The notes under the pieces are model-generated. The model made no database searches, had not been told where the DNA came from, and saw only the letters and a program-made list of their open reading frames with translations. Position numbers and translations under genes: made by a program. Shown here one piece after another: positions 1 through 5,131 of a DNA stretch of 5,299 nt. Position 1 is the stretch's first letter. Every line of letters starts with the position of its first letter. The stretch is from JBAXTE01 sp038240835 (GTDB taxonomy: Bacteria; Bacteroidota; Bacteroidia; Bacteroidales; WCHB1-69): contig JBBRGJ010000207.1 in the NCBI GenBank assembly GCA_038240835.1, positions 1-5,299 of the forward strand, in the 5' to 3' direction.

Positions 1-1
1 T

Positions 2-853
2 CCTTTAAAACTTGGAGTAAGAGCTTACTATCAAGCTAATTTATTCAAAAACGACATGAGTGGTCTGGAAACAGAGATGTACAACCATTGGAAAAGAGAT
101 AAAGCAGACCTAAAATCGGGTGGTAGTAACATTGGTGTAATTCTTCAAGCACTCATAGTGATTCCCAATTTTAAAGCAAAACATTCAGAGAAAAAAGAGA
201 AAGTAGAGAAAGTACAAGAAACACCTTTATCTATATCTAAAATAAAATTCATCGCGTTGGCAATCGATAGTGCCACTCAAAAGCCGATCAACGCATTGGT
301 GACAATCGTCAACAAAAGTGGCAATAAAATAAGTATATCAACCGGTAAAGACCAAGGAAATAGCACCTATTTAATGAACAACGACGAATATCAAATTGAA
401 ATAGACGCCTTTGGATACGAATCAAAATTTGACAAAATTTCGCTTATCAATTCCTCCTTAAATCAAGTAAACAAGCAGTATGAACTAACGATGATCAAAA
501 TTGGCGAAAAAGTCACACTCAACAATATCTATTTTGAAAAAGCATCTGCAACACTGCTAAATGAATCGATGCCAGAGTTAGACAAAATTTTGACATTTAT
601 GACCAACAATCCACTCGTATCTATTGAACTTTCGGGTCATACTAGCAGCGAAGGGAAAGATGATTATAACTTACAGCTCTCCTCCGAGCGTGCATCTGCC
701 ATTAAAGAGTGGCTGGTAAACAAAGGTACAAACCCAAAAAGAATTGTGTCTATTGGTCACGGAAAAACAAAACCCATTGCAGACAACGACACCGAAGAAG
801 GACGAAAAATGAACCGAAGAGTAGAACTCAAAATTATCAAAATCGAGAAATAA
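2..853 (+). CDS. OmpA-family outer-membrane protein, 3' part (5' end outside window)
   Basis: The reading frame is open from base 2 to the stop at 851-853 (283 codons in view), so the ATG at 56 is very likely an internal Met and the true start lies upstream. Residues ~1-58 (bases 2-175) look like the last strands of an outer-membrane beta-barrel, ending in GVILQALIVIPNFK. A short Lys/Glu-rich linker follows (bases ~176-235). Bases ~240-480 encode a beta-rich segment like the carboxypeptidase-regulatory/PEGA-type domains often found before OmpA domains in Bacteroidota. The C-terminal OmpA domain (bases ~509-841) shows NIYFEKASATL, the GHT motif, LSSERA, a GHGKTKP stretch and DNDTEEGR..NRRVELKI. 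In this family the domain binds peptidoglycan non-covalently in the periplasm and so anchors the outer membrane. Oddly, the usual HTD aspartate is Ser here (bases 644-646), while the Arg of LSSERA and the NRR pair are kept. The OmpA family is certain; the barrel is inferred from the short piece visible. Confidence 0.9.
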   Translation, partial: PLKLGVRAYYQANLFKNDMSGLETEMYNHWKRDKADLKSGGSNIGVILQALIVIPNFKAKHSEKKEKVEKVQETPLSISKIKFIALAIDSATQKPINALVTIVNKSGNKISISTGKDQGNSTYLMNNDEYQIEIDAFGYESKFDKISLINSSLNQVNKQYELTMIKIGEKVTLNNIYFEKASATLLNESMPELDKILTFMTNNPLVSIELSGHTSSEGKDDYNLQLSSERASAIKEWLVNKGTNPKRIVSIGHGKTKPIADNDTEEGRKMNRRVELKIIKIEK

Positions 854-910
854 TCATTCATCTTGAGTTTTTATATTTACTTTTATAGTCAAATCTAATT
901 CATATCAATC

Positions 911-1483
911 ATGATCAATAAGAAATTCGACATCACCAAACTAGAAAAACTCAATCATCCAGGAAGAATTGTAGATATAAACCCAACCTTTATATGGAGT
1001 AAAATAGCGGCGTTAAAGGCTGATACGATTGTAGATATAGGTGCGGGAACTGGACTTTTCTCGAAAGAATTTGCTCAATTATCACCCAAAAGCAATATTT
1101 TAGCACTTGATATCTCCCCTATTATGATTGATTGGATGAACGAAAACGTCTGTCCCAATTTCCCAACTATTCGCACCATGCTGATGGAAGAATCTAAAAC
1201 ACCGCTGGAAGACAACAGTGTGGATGTGGTAATTATGATAAATCTCCATCACGAATTGCACGATGAGTTGGAAATGCTCAACGAATGTTACCGGATATTG
1301 AAAATAGGAGGAAAAATTGCAATCAGCGATTGGAAAAAGCAAGAGACACCCAAAGGGCCGCCGATGGAAATAAGATTGGAAACATCCGAAGTTTCGAAAC
1401 AACTAACAGATTGCAATTTCGGACAGATTCAAATGTATAATGATTTGATTAATAATTGGTTGGTGATTGGAGAGAAAAAATAA
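911..1483 (+). CDS. class I SAM-dependent methyltransferase, substrate unknown
   Basis: This 190-aa protein has a Methyltransf_11/25-type Rossmann fold. Motif I is VDIGAGTG (residues 41-48), which binds S-adenosylmethionine. The acidic residue at the end of strand 2 is D67 in LALDIS. The strand-4 region is SVDVVIMINLHHE (103-115), and the post-motif stretch is RILKIGGKIAISDW (128-141). The last ~50 residues (KGPPMEIRLETSEV...) resemble the short C-terminus of UbiE- or arsenite-methyltransferase-like enzymes, but I see no Cys set typical of ArsM, so I give no substrate. There is no signal peptide, so it should be cytosolic. The ATG at 911 is the first in frame and gives a normal N-terminus; no Shine-Dalgarno is visible, as usual in Bacteroidota. 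It starts 57 bp after the OmpA gene with no terminator between, so read-through is possible, though the functions look unrelated. Confidence 0.88.
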   Translation: MINKKFDITKLEKLNHPGRIVDINPTFIWSKIAALKADTIVDIGAGTGLFSKEFAQLSPKSNILALDISPIMIDWMNENVCPNFPTIRTMLMEESKTPLEDNSVDVVIMINLHHELHDELEMLNECYRILKIGGKIAISDWKKQETPKGPPMEIRLETSEVSKQLTDCNFGQIQMYNDLINNWLVIGEKK

Positions 1484-1517
1484 AGCACTTCGTTATGTTC
1501 ACTTTGTATTCTCTTTA

Positions 1518-1539
1518 AAAAAATCTGAATCAAATTCAG
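1518..1539 (-). terminator. weak terminator-like hairpin, minus orientation
   Basis: CTGAAT (1525-1530) and ATTCAG (1534-1539) form a 6-bp hairpin with a 3-nt loop. Read on the - strand it is followed by a run of seven T (1517-1523 as A on +). There is no T tract on the + side and no - strand gene nearby, so its role is unclear and it may be chance in AT-rich DNA. Confidence 0.25.
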
Positions 1540-1605
1540 CATAGATGAACAACCAAACTTTATAATCAACATAAAATATCCAATCCAACCATTGATATTT
1601 TTTTG

Positions 1606-1613
1606 TATTTTTG
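1606..1613 (+). promoter_or_regulatory. Bacteroidota -7 promoter box for the porin gene
   Basis: TATTTTTG matches the Bacteroidota sigma-ABfr -7 consensus TAnnTTTG exactly. A transcription start would fall around 1618-1620, leaving a leader of only about 16-18 nt before the ATG at 1636. I do not see a clear TTG -33 box at the usual ~19-bp spacing (one TTG at 1592-1594 is too close). The box overlaps the in-frame TTG at 1603, which argues against that codon as a start. Confidence 0.55.
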
Positions 1614-1635
1614 CACAAACAAGAAAACTCAACGA

Positions 1636-3513
1636 ATGTTTCTAAAAACACATCAGTTTATACTCCTTTTTGCACTCACATTTATCTCTGTGTCGCTATA
1701 TTCGCAGAGTGAAGAGATGGTGAAAAAGGATAGCAATACATACCACGATGTGATTAGAACCATTGGCGAAAGCACACTTCAGTGTGATTCTAATGGAGTG
1801 GTTGAAGACACCTTGTATCTGGATCTTTATCAATACGATCCACTTTTCACAAGCAACTATTTATATGCGACCATGGGAAACATTGGCCGTCCCCACCGAC
1901 CACTTTTCTTAAGCACTCCAAGTATTGAATTTACATACCGAATTTTTCCGTTGGAAGCGTACGAGTACAACTTTTCGAAATTGAATATTTACAACGTAAA
2001 ATCACCTTACACAAAATTGTTTTACGCCACCGGGACGGGCAAGGAGAACTTTTTATCGGGAGTGCATGCTCAAAAAATCAACAATATTTCGTTTGGTGTT
2101 GACTTTAGAATAATTACCGCCTTGGGACTCTATCGACATTCTAAATCAAACAATACGGGCGGAAGTACCTATTTTGGATTCGACCACTCAAATAAAAAAT
2201 ATGGATTGCTCGCTTCATTTACTTTCAACCGATTAAAACCGCAAGAAAATGGAGGAATTTTATACGATTCAATTTTTGAGCAAAACATAGAACCTGTTAG
2301 AGCGGGAGTAAATACACGACTCAGTCAGGCTGAAAACAAGCTTAAAACTCACACTTTGAATTTTTCGCAATATTACAACCCATTTTTCAACCCTAAAGAC
2401 AGTGCAAACTCGTTTAATTATGGAACATTGATCCACATTTTCTCTTATGAACGCAGTGATCATGTTTTTACCGAATTTGAACCTGATTCGGCAAATTACA
2501 CCTTCTTTTTGAGGGACACATTAAATACGTACGATTCTACTTCGTACCTCAAAACAAGAAATGGATTCTATTGGATGAACTATTCCCTTCACAATCAGCC
2601 AAAAAAAGAGTCGTATTGGTTTTTCAAAATTGGCATCGTTCACGAATATGCCGAAATATCCGACTACATCCAAACAAATTATATCAGCCAATTTATTCCC
2701 GAAGGAGAAATTTCATACAAACTAAAGAGAGCCCACGAGTTTGGCATCAAAGGAAGTTACATCTCTACAGGTTACTCCAAAGATGGATTTCAAGGAGTTT
2801 TATGGACTAAGATAAAACCCTTTAAATCGTTGAAACATTATATCAATATCTCCACCTCAGTCACCTCCAAAATGCCCGACTATTTTTACAGTTATTACCA
2901 TGGAAACAATTACCAATGGGACAATAATAACTTGGCAAAAATGCTTCAAACGCAAACATCCGTCGATTATATTACCAAAAATATCGAAGTCGGAACTTCA
3001 AACTTTACCATCAACAATCAAGTATTTATAGACACCAGATACCAACCACTTCAATTTGACAAAACCCTCTATTATTTCCAAGCGTATGCGAAAGCAAAAC
3101 TAAGATATAGAGCGTTCAATAGCATAACAAATATCACCACCACACAAGGGAATAATGATACACTGATGGCATTTCCAAAATTCACAGCACGTCAAAGTCT
3201 ATTTTTCAGATTTCCACTTTTTGAAAGAAGAATGCAACTTCAAACTGGGGTAGATTTTATATACCTTTCTAATTACTACGCCCCCAATTACGTTCCTGCA
3301 ATTGGCGAATTTGTGATTCAAAACAACAAACAATATGGCAACTTTTTATACCTTAATTTCTTTATTGGGTTTAAAGTAAAACAATTTAACGCCATGCTAA
3401 AGGTCCAAAATGTTGCCAAAGGACTATTGGGTTATAATTACATGATGATGCCTCAGTATCCCATGCCCGATCGTCTGTTTAAACTAGTAATTTCGTGGCG
3501 CTTTTACGACTAA
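1636..3513 (+). CDS. putative porin, outer-membrane beta-barrel (Porin_10-like)
   Basis: The product is 625 aa from the ATG at 1636. I prefer this start to the in-frame TTG at 1603 because it begins directly with a signal peptide (MFLKTHQFILLFALTFISVS, then LYSQ, cleavage probably after Gln24) and because the TTG lies within the promoter box. The mature protein matches the Bacteroidota 'putative porin' family in pattern: LYATMGNIGRPHRPLF, a SPYTKLFYATGTGKENF segment, SFGVDFRIITALGLYRHSKS, and an ENGGILYDSIFE stretch (bases ~2245-2280). The rest is alternating aromatic/polar strands typical of a transmembrane barrel, ending in KLVISWRFYD. Such proteins sit in the outer membrane and presumably pass small solutes, but the substrate is unknown. 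The rhomboid gene follows after 17 bp and is probably in the same operon. The family call rests on recognised sequence pattern, not on a search. Confidence 0.82.
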   Translation: MFLKTHQFILLFALTFISVSLYSQSEEMVKKDSNTYHDVIRTIGESTLQCDSNGVVEDTLYLDLYQYDPLFTSNYLYATMGNIGRPHRPLFLSTPSIEFTYRIFPLEAYEYNFSKLNIYNVKSPYTKLFYATGTGKENFLSGVHAQKINNISFGVDFRIITALGLYRHSKSNNTGGSTYFGFDHSNKKYGLLASFTFNRLKPQENGGILYDSIFEQNIEPVRAGVNTRLSQAENKLKTHTLNFSQYYNPFFNPKDSANSFNYGTLIHIFSYERSDHVFTEFEPDSANYTFFLRDTLNTYDSTSYLKTRNGFYWMNYSLHNQPKKESYWFFKIGIVHEYAEISDYIQTNYISQFIPEGEISYKLKRAHEFGIKGSYISTGYSKDGFQGVLWTKIKPFKSLKHYINISTSVTSKMPDYFYSYYHGNNYQWDNNNLAKMLQTQTSVDYITKNIEVGTSNFTINNQVFIDTRYQPLQFDKTLYYFQAYAKAKLRYRAFNSITNITTTQGNNDTLMAFPKFTARQSLFFRFPLFERRMQLQTGVDFIYLSNYYAPNYVPAIGEFVIQNNKQYGNFLYLNFFIGFKVKQFNAMLKVQNVAKGLLGYNYMMMPQYPMPDRLFKLVISWRFYD

Positions 3514-3530
3514 CATAAAACCTTACTCTT

Positions 3531-4238
3531 ATGACAGCAAAAACATCGTTTAAGCAGTTGGTTTACGCCTCCATTTTCCCATTTTTAATGGTTTTTACAA
3601 TGTGGATGGTAAAAATTTACGAGACAGTTTTCCACCACGATTTATCCAATTATGGAGTATTTCCACAAACACTTTCTGGTTTGCGAGGAATCATCTTCTC
3701 CCCTTTCCTGCACAGCGATTGGTCGCACTTATCGTCAAACTCAGTCCCCCTGTTTCTGCTTGGACTGGGATTGTTTAATTTCTACCGGAACAAAGCTTGG
3801 TGGGTACTTCTTTTCATCTTCATCGTATCAGGAGTTTTTACTTGGATTTTGGGCAGAGAATCGTATCATATCGGCGCCAGTGGAGTTGTTTACGGATTAG
3901 CTTTTTTTATATTATTAAGCTCAATCATAAGAAGAGAACAGGGCATGATGGCGTTTTCGATGCTAATTATTTTTCTATACGGAAGTATTATCTGGGGGTT
4001 TTTTCCACAGTTTTTTCCAAATCAAAACATATCCTGGGAAGGACATTTAGCCGGTGCCATTGCAGGAGTAATCATCGCCATCTACTACCGAGATGAAGGT
4101 CCAAAGAAGAGAGTCTACTTCGAAGATGAAACAGATACCGAACTATCCGAAGATGAATATTGGAACGAACAACTCGGCCCCCTCCCCGAAGAGATAAAAC
4201 CTGACGAAGAAAATGGACAAGATTCTTTGAAAAATTAA
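3531..4238 (+). CDS. rhomboid-family intramembrane serine protease
   Basis: This 235-aa polytopic membrane protein (peptidase family S54) cleaves membrane-spanning substrates within the lipid bilayer using a Ser-His dyad. The nucleophile is Ser117 in GASG (residues 115-118). The partner is His172 in the EGHLAGAIAGV helix. The conserved loop/TM2 motif HSDWSHLSSNSVPL (61-74) supplies H66 and N70, the oxyanion-hole region. About six hydrophobic segments are visible (~10-30, 70-84, 89-108, 113-132, 138-157, 170-186). The basic RDEGPKKR stretch after the last one is followed by a ~40-residue acidic tail rich in Asp/Glu, probably cytosolic and not needed for catalysis. Both catalytic residues are present, so it should be active. 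The ATG at 3531 lies 17 bp after the porin stop with no promoter or terminator between, suggesting one transcript. Substrates are unknown; processing of the neighbouring porin would be speculation. Confidence 0.93.
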   Translation: MTAKTSFKQLVYASIFPFLMVFTMWMVKIYETVFHHDLSNYGVFPQTLSGLRGIIFSPFLHSDWSHLSSNSVPLFLLGLGLFNFYRNKAWWVLLFIFIVSGVFTWILGRESYHIGASGVVYGLAFFILLSSIIRREQGMMAFSMLIIFLYGSIIWGFFPQFFPNQNISWEGHLAGAIAGVIIAIYYRDEGPKKRVYFEDETDTELSEDEYWNEQLGPLPEEIKPDEENGQDSLKN

Positions 4239-4311
4239 TTTCACCATTTCGAAGACAATCTTTGATTGACAAAAAACAAAAAAAACTCTTTCCAATGATC
4301 ATTCACTTTTT
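4239..4311. other. non-coding spacer after the rhomboid gene
   Basis: No coding potential is visible. It holds a small CAATC/GATTG hairpin (4257-4269), an A-rich stretch (4270-4286), a 10-bp palindrome AATGATCATT (4294-4303) and a T run from 4307 that leads into the tRNA promoter. The A-rich and T-rich stretches around the palindrome could pair and end transcription of the porin-rhomboid unit, but the stem is weak and I do not call a terminator. Confidence 0.4.
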
Positions 4312-4342
4312 TTTGTTGATTACAGATTTTTAATTACCTTTG
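4312..4342 (+). promoter_or_regulatory. Bacteroidota housekeeping promoter for tRNA-Ser
   Basis: TTTG (4312-4315) and TACCTTTG (4335-4342) match the -33 (TTTG/TTG) and -7 (TAnnTTTG) boxes of the Bacteroidota primary sigma factor, with a 19-bp spacer. A start of transcription is expected near 4347-4350, giving a leader of about 185-190 nt before the mature tRNA at 4536. The terminator at 4641-4664 would close the unit. Confidence 0.72.
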
Positions 4343-4417
4343 CACTCACGTTCAAACACAGCATTTAATCGACCCGAAGAGATGTTGTAAAAATAGAAAA
4401 GTGTTGCTAATGCAGTC

Positions 4418-4440
4418 GTTCCTTCAACCATTGAAAGGAC
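4418..4440 (+). other. hairpin in the tRNA leader
   Basis: GTTCCTTCAA (4418-4427) and TTGAAAGGAC (4431-4440) form a 10-position stem with one G-U pair and one mismatch around a 3-nt loop. It lies in the predicted leader, upstream of the tRNA remnant. It has no T tract and is not a terminator. A processing signal or chance are both possible. Confidence 0.35.
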
Positions 4441-4462
4441 AATCAATTTATCAACTCAGAAT

Positions 4463-4486
4463 AAAGGAGAGATGCCAGAGTGGTCG
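4463..4486 (+). repeat. 24-bp direct repeat, copy 1 (copy 2 at 4533-4556)
   Basis: The two copies are exactly identical over 24 bases and begin 70 bp apart. Both start with AAAGGAGAGATGCC. The second forms the 5' end of the working tRNA-Ser gene, so the repeat is explained by partial tRNA duplication. Confidence 0.95.
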
Positions 4487-4526
4487 TCCCGATAGCTATC
4501 GGGAGGGGCAGTTCGAAATCAATCCG
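4466..4526 (+). pseudogene. decayed partial copy of tRNA-Ser with an inserted palindrome
   Basis: Bases 4463-4486 are identical to 4533-4556, which cover three bases before and the first 21 bases of the intact tRNA-Ser gene (acceptor 5' strand, U8, D-arm and the GG of the D-loop). In place of the ATT at 4557-4559 of the intact gene this copy has an 18-bp perfect palindrome (4487-4504). It then resumes with GGGGCAG, loses one base (TTCGAAA against TCTCGAAA) and diverges. The variable arm, most of the T-arm and the acceptor 3' strand are missing, so it cannot fold as a tRNA. The final TTCGAAATC...CCG could instead be a relic of the T-loop and acceptor end. It lies inside the predicted leader of the intact gene. 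Confidence 0.8.
4487..4504. repeat. 18-bp perfect palindrome in the tRNA remnant
   Basis: TCCCGATAGCTATCGGGA equals its own reverse complement. It replaces three D-loop/D-stem bases of the copied tRNA. Its GC-rich ends and spacer-free centre look like a small inserted palindromic unit and not like tRNA sequence. Whether it is dispersed in this genome cannot be seen from one window. Confidence 0.85.
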
Positions 4527-4535
4527 AAAAAAAAA

Positions 4536-4622
4536 GGAGAGATGCCAGAGTGGTCGATTGGGGCAGTCTCGAAAACTGTTGACCTCGCGAGGGGTCCTAG
4601 GGTTCGAATCCCTATCTCTCCG
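4536..4622 (+). tRNA. tRNA-Ser, anticodon CGA
   Basis: An 87-nt class II tRNA. The acceptor stem is GGAGAGA (4536-4542) with TCTCTCC (4615-4621), discriminator G4622. The D-stem is CCA (4545-4547) with TGG (4559-4561). The anticodon stem is GCAGT (4563-4567) with ACTGT (4575-4579), one G-U pair. The 7-nt loop CTCGAAA carries anticodon CGA at 4570-4572, which reads UCG serine codons. The long variable arm typical of Ser (GACCTC-GCGA-GGGGTC, 4581-4596) and the T-arm TAGGG-TTCGAAT-CCCTA (4598-4614) are complete. CCA is not encoded (CAA follows the discriminator) and must be added after transcription. All stems pair, so the gene should work. It is transcribed from the promoter at 4312-4342. Confidence 0.97.
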
Positions 4623-4640
4623 CAACCAATTTCAAAAATC

Positions 4641-4664
4641 AACCCACCGTCAGGTGGGTTTTTT
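4641..4664 (+). terminator. Rho-independent terminator of tRNA-Ser
   Basis: AACCCACC (4641-4648) and GGTGGGTT (4653-4660) form an 8-bp GC-rich stem with a GTCA loop, followed directly by TTTT (a run of six T including the end of the stem). It lies 19 bases after the tRNA and should end its transcript. Confidence 0.88.
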
Positions 4665-4721
4665 GATACAATAAAAAGCAAATCAAACTCGTTTGAATTT
4701 GCCCTTTATTGTATCAAAAAA
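4659..4721. repeat. long imperfect hairpin between the two terminators
   Basis: The left arm is TTTTTTGATACAATAAA, two bases, then GCAAATCAAAC (to 4688). The right arm is GTTTGAATTTGC, two bases, then TTTATTGTATC and an A run (4691-4721). The ~30-bp stem has one 2x2 mismatch and one extra base, with a 2-nt loop. It has no T tract after it on either strand, so it is not itself a standard terminator. Its T and A runs are shared with the terminators on either side. Confidence 0.85.
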
Positions 4722-4757
4722 AAAAACCATTTTTGGCACCAAGTGCAAAAAATGGTT
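4716..4757 (-). terminator. Rho-independent terminator for minus-strand transcription
   Basis: AACCATTTTT (4725-4734) and AAAAATGGTT (4748-4757) form a 10-bp stem, extended after one mismatch by GCAC/GTGC (4736-4739 and 4743-4746) around a CAA loop. On the - strand the stem is followed by an unbroken T run (A at 4716-4724 on +). It would stop transcripts coming from the group II intron side before they reach the tRNA. Confidence 0.72.
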
Positions 4758-4774
4758 GATTTTTGAAATTGGTT

Positions 4775-5028
4775 TAGCCCCCCACCAGGGATCAACGAAG
4801 TTAATCCCACGAATTTATAAAGTTCCTTTTGATTTCATAACAACTGATATTTCAGTACAAATACACATATTTTAATTGAAATATCAGTTGTTATTAAAAA
4901 AATATTTATTTTAATAATACTTCAACTTTGAAAATTATTTGATTTTGGGTTCTACTACGAATTGAGTGGAAATGCTATAACAAAGTTTTTTATGTTTAAA
5001 GTGTGAGCTTATTTATTTCATTGTCACC
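4775..5028. other. AT-rich non-coding region, 3' flank of the group II intron
   Basis: No convincing gene on either strand. It holds a GGGAT-AAC-GTT-ATCCC hairpin (4788-4808), a perfect 18-bp inverted repeat (4837-4894) and an AT-only 9-bp inverted repeat (TTATTAAAA 4891-4899 with TTTTAATAA 4909-4917). Bases ~4896-5028 show only short open stretches and would be the 3' exon side of the intron insertion. Confidence 0.6.
4837..4894. repeat. perfect 18-bp inverted repeat, 22-bp spacer
   Basis: Bases 4837-4854 (ATAACAACTGATATTTCA) are the exact reverse complement of 4877-4894. The 22-bp spacer is AT-rich and non-coding. There is no T tract, the loop is long and no gene starts nearby, so a terminator is unlikely. 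A small element end pair, a protein-binding site or a recombination site are possible. Confidence 0.85.
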
Positions 5029-5107
5029 GTAGAGTAGAGCAGAAAGACACAATGCGCCTTTCTACCCCCTCGTCAATCCTTACGTGCGGTTTTCCCGCAT
5101 ACGGCTT
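5029..5107 (-). ncRNA. group II intron domains V and VI
   Basis: Read on the - strand, domain V starts AAGCCGT (5107-5101, containing the catalytic AGC triad), has an AT bulge region, an upper stem GCGG-GAAAA-CCGC, then ACGT and AAGGATT (ending at 5075). The lower stem AAGCCGU/AAGGAUU has two mismatches (two A residues where C and U are usual). Domain VI has a 12-bp stem GUAGAAAG-GCGC with GUGU-CUUUCUGC (5065-5039) and an unpaired A at 5035, seven bases from the intron end, in the normal place for the lariat branch point. Confidence 0.78.
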
Positions 5108-5131
5108 TCCTGTAAATTTCGTCAGAAGCAT

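Larger units (their letters stand above)
4624..4774. repeat. 151-bp block bounded by perfect 21-bp inverted repeats
   Basis: Bases 4624-4644 are the exact reverse complement of 4754-4774 (AACCAATTTC... and ...GAAATTGGTT). Within lie three further hairpins: 4641-4660, 4659-4721 and 4725-4757. The first shares 4 bases with the left 21-mer and the third shares 4 with the right one, so the outer stem and the two terminator stems compete. The block starts one base after the tRNA discriminator. I see no target-site duplication and no coding sequence. It may be a small palindromic (MITE-like) element or a terminator array. Confidence 0.85.

Noticed and set aside
861..885. TATATTTAC as a possible -7 box before the methyltransferase
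   Set aside because: It lacks the final G of TAnnTTTG and has no TTG at -33 spacing; too weak to call in AT-rich DNA.
1100..1402. 100-codon - strand frame opposite the methyltransferase
   Set aside because: It lies wholly inside a well-supported gene and its Cys/His/Phe-rich peptide is typical of antisense translation.
3652..4302. Overlapping frames in and after the rhomboid gene (3652-3900, 3797-4096, and 4072-4302 on -)
   Set aside because: They are shadows of a gene with both catalytic motifs and clear membrane segments. None has a domain or start signal of its own.
4401..4766. Open frame on + strand across the tRNA region (121 codons)
   Set aside because: It runs through the tRNA remnant, the tRNA-Ser gene and the terminator hairpins. 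Its peptide GEMPEWSIGAVSKTVDLARG is simply tRNA-Ser sequence read as codons, a well-known false protein. The other frames here on both strands (4443-4681) are likewise tRNA shadows.
4463..4774. CRISPR array
   Set aside because: There are only two copies of the 24-bp direct repeat, explained by tRNA duplication. The other repeats are inverted, and there are no regular spacers or cas genes.
4624..4774. Insertion sequence with 21-bp terminal repeats
   Set aside because: There is no transposase and no target-site duplication next to the repeats. Kept only as a MITE-like or terminator-array possibility.
4693..4875. 60-codon + strand frame
   Set aside because: It starts inside a hairpin arm, crosses an A11 run, a terminator and the 18-bp inverted repeat, and has no recognisable protein features.
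4937..5008. Short + strand frame reading FYYELSGNAITKFFMFKV
   Set aside because: It has about 20 codons, no start at its beginning and no known motif. It could be a relic of a gene, but nothing supports that.
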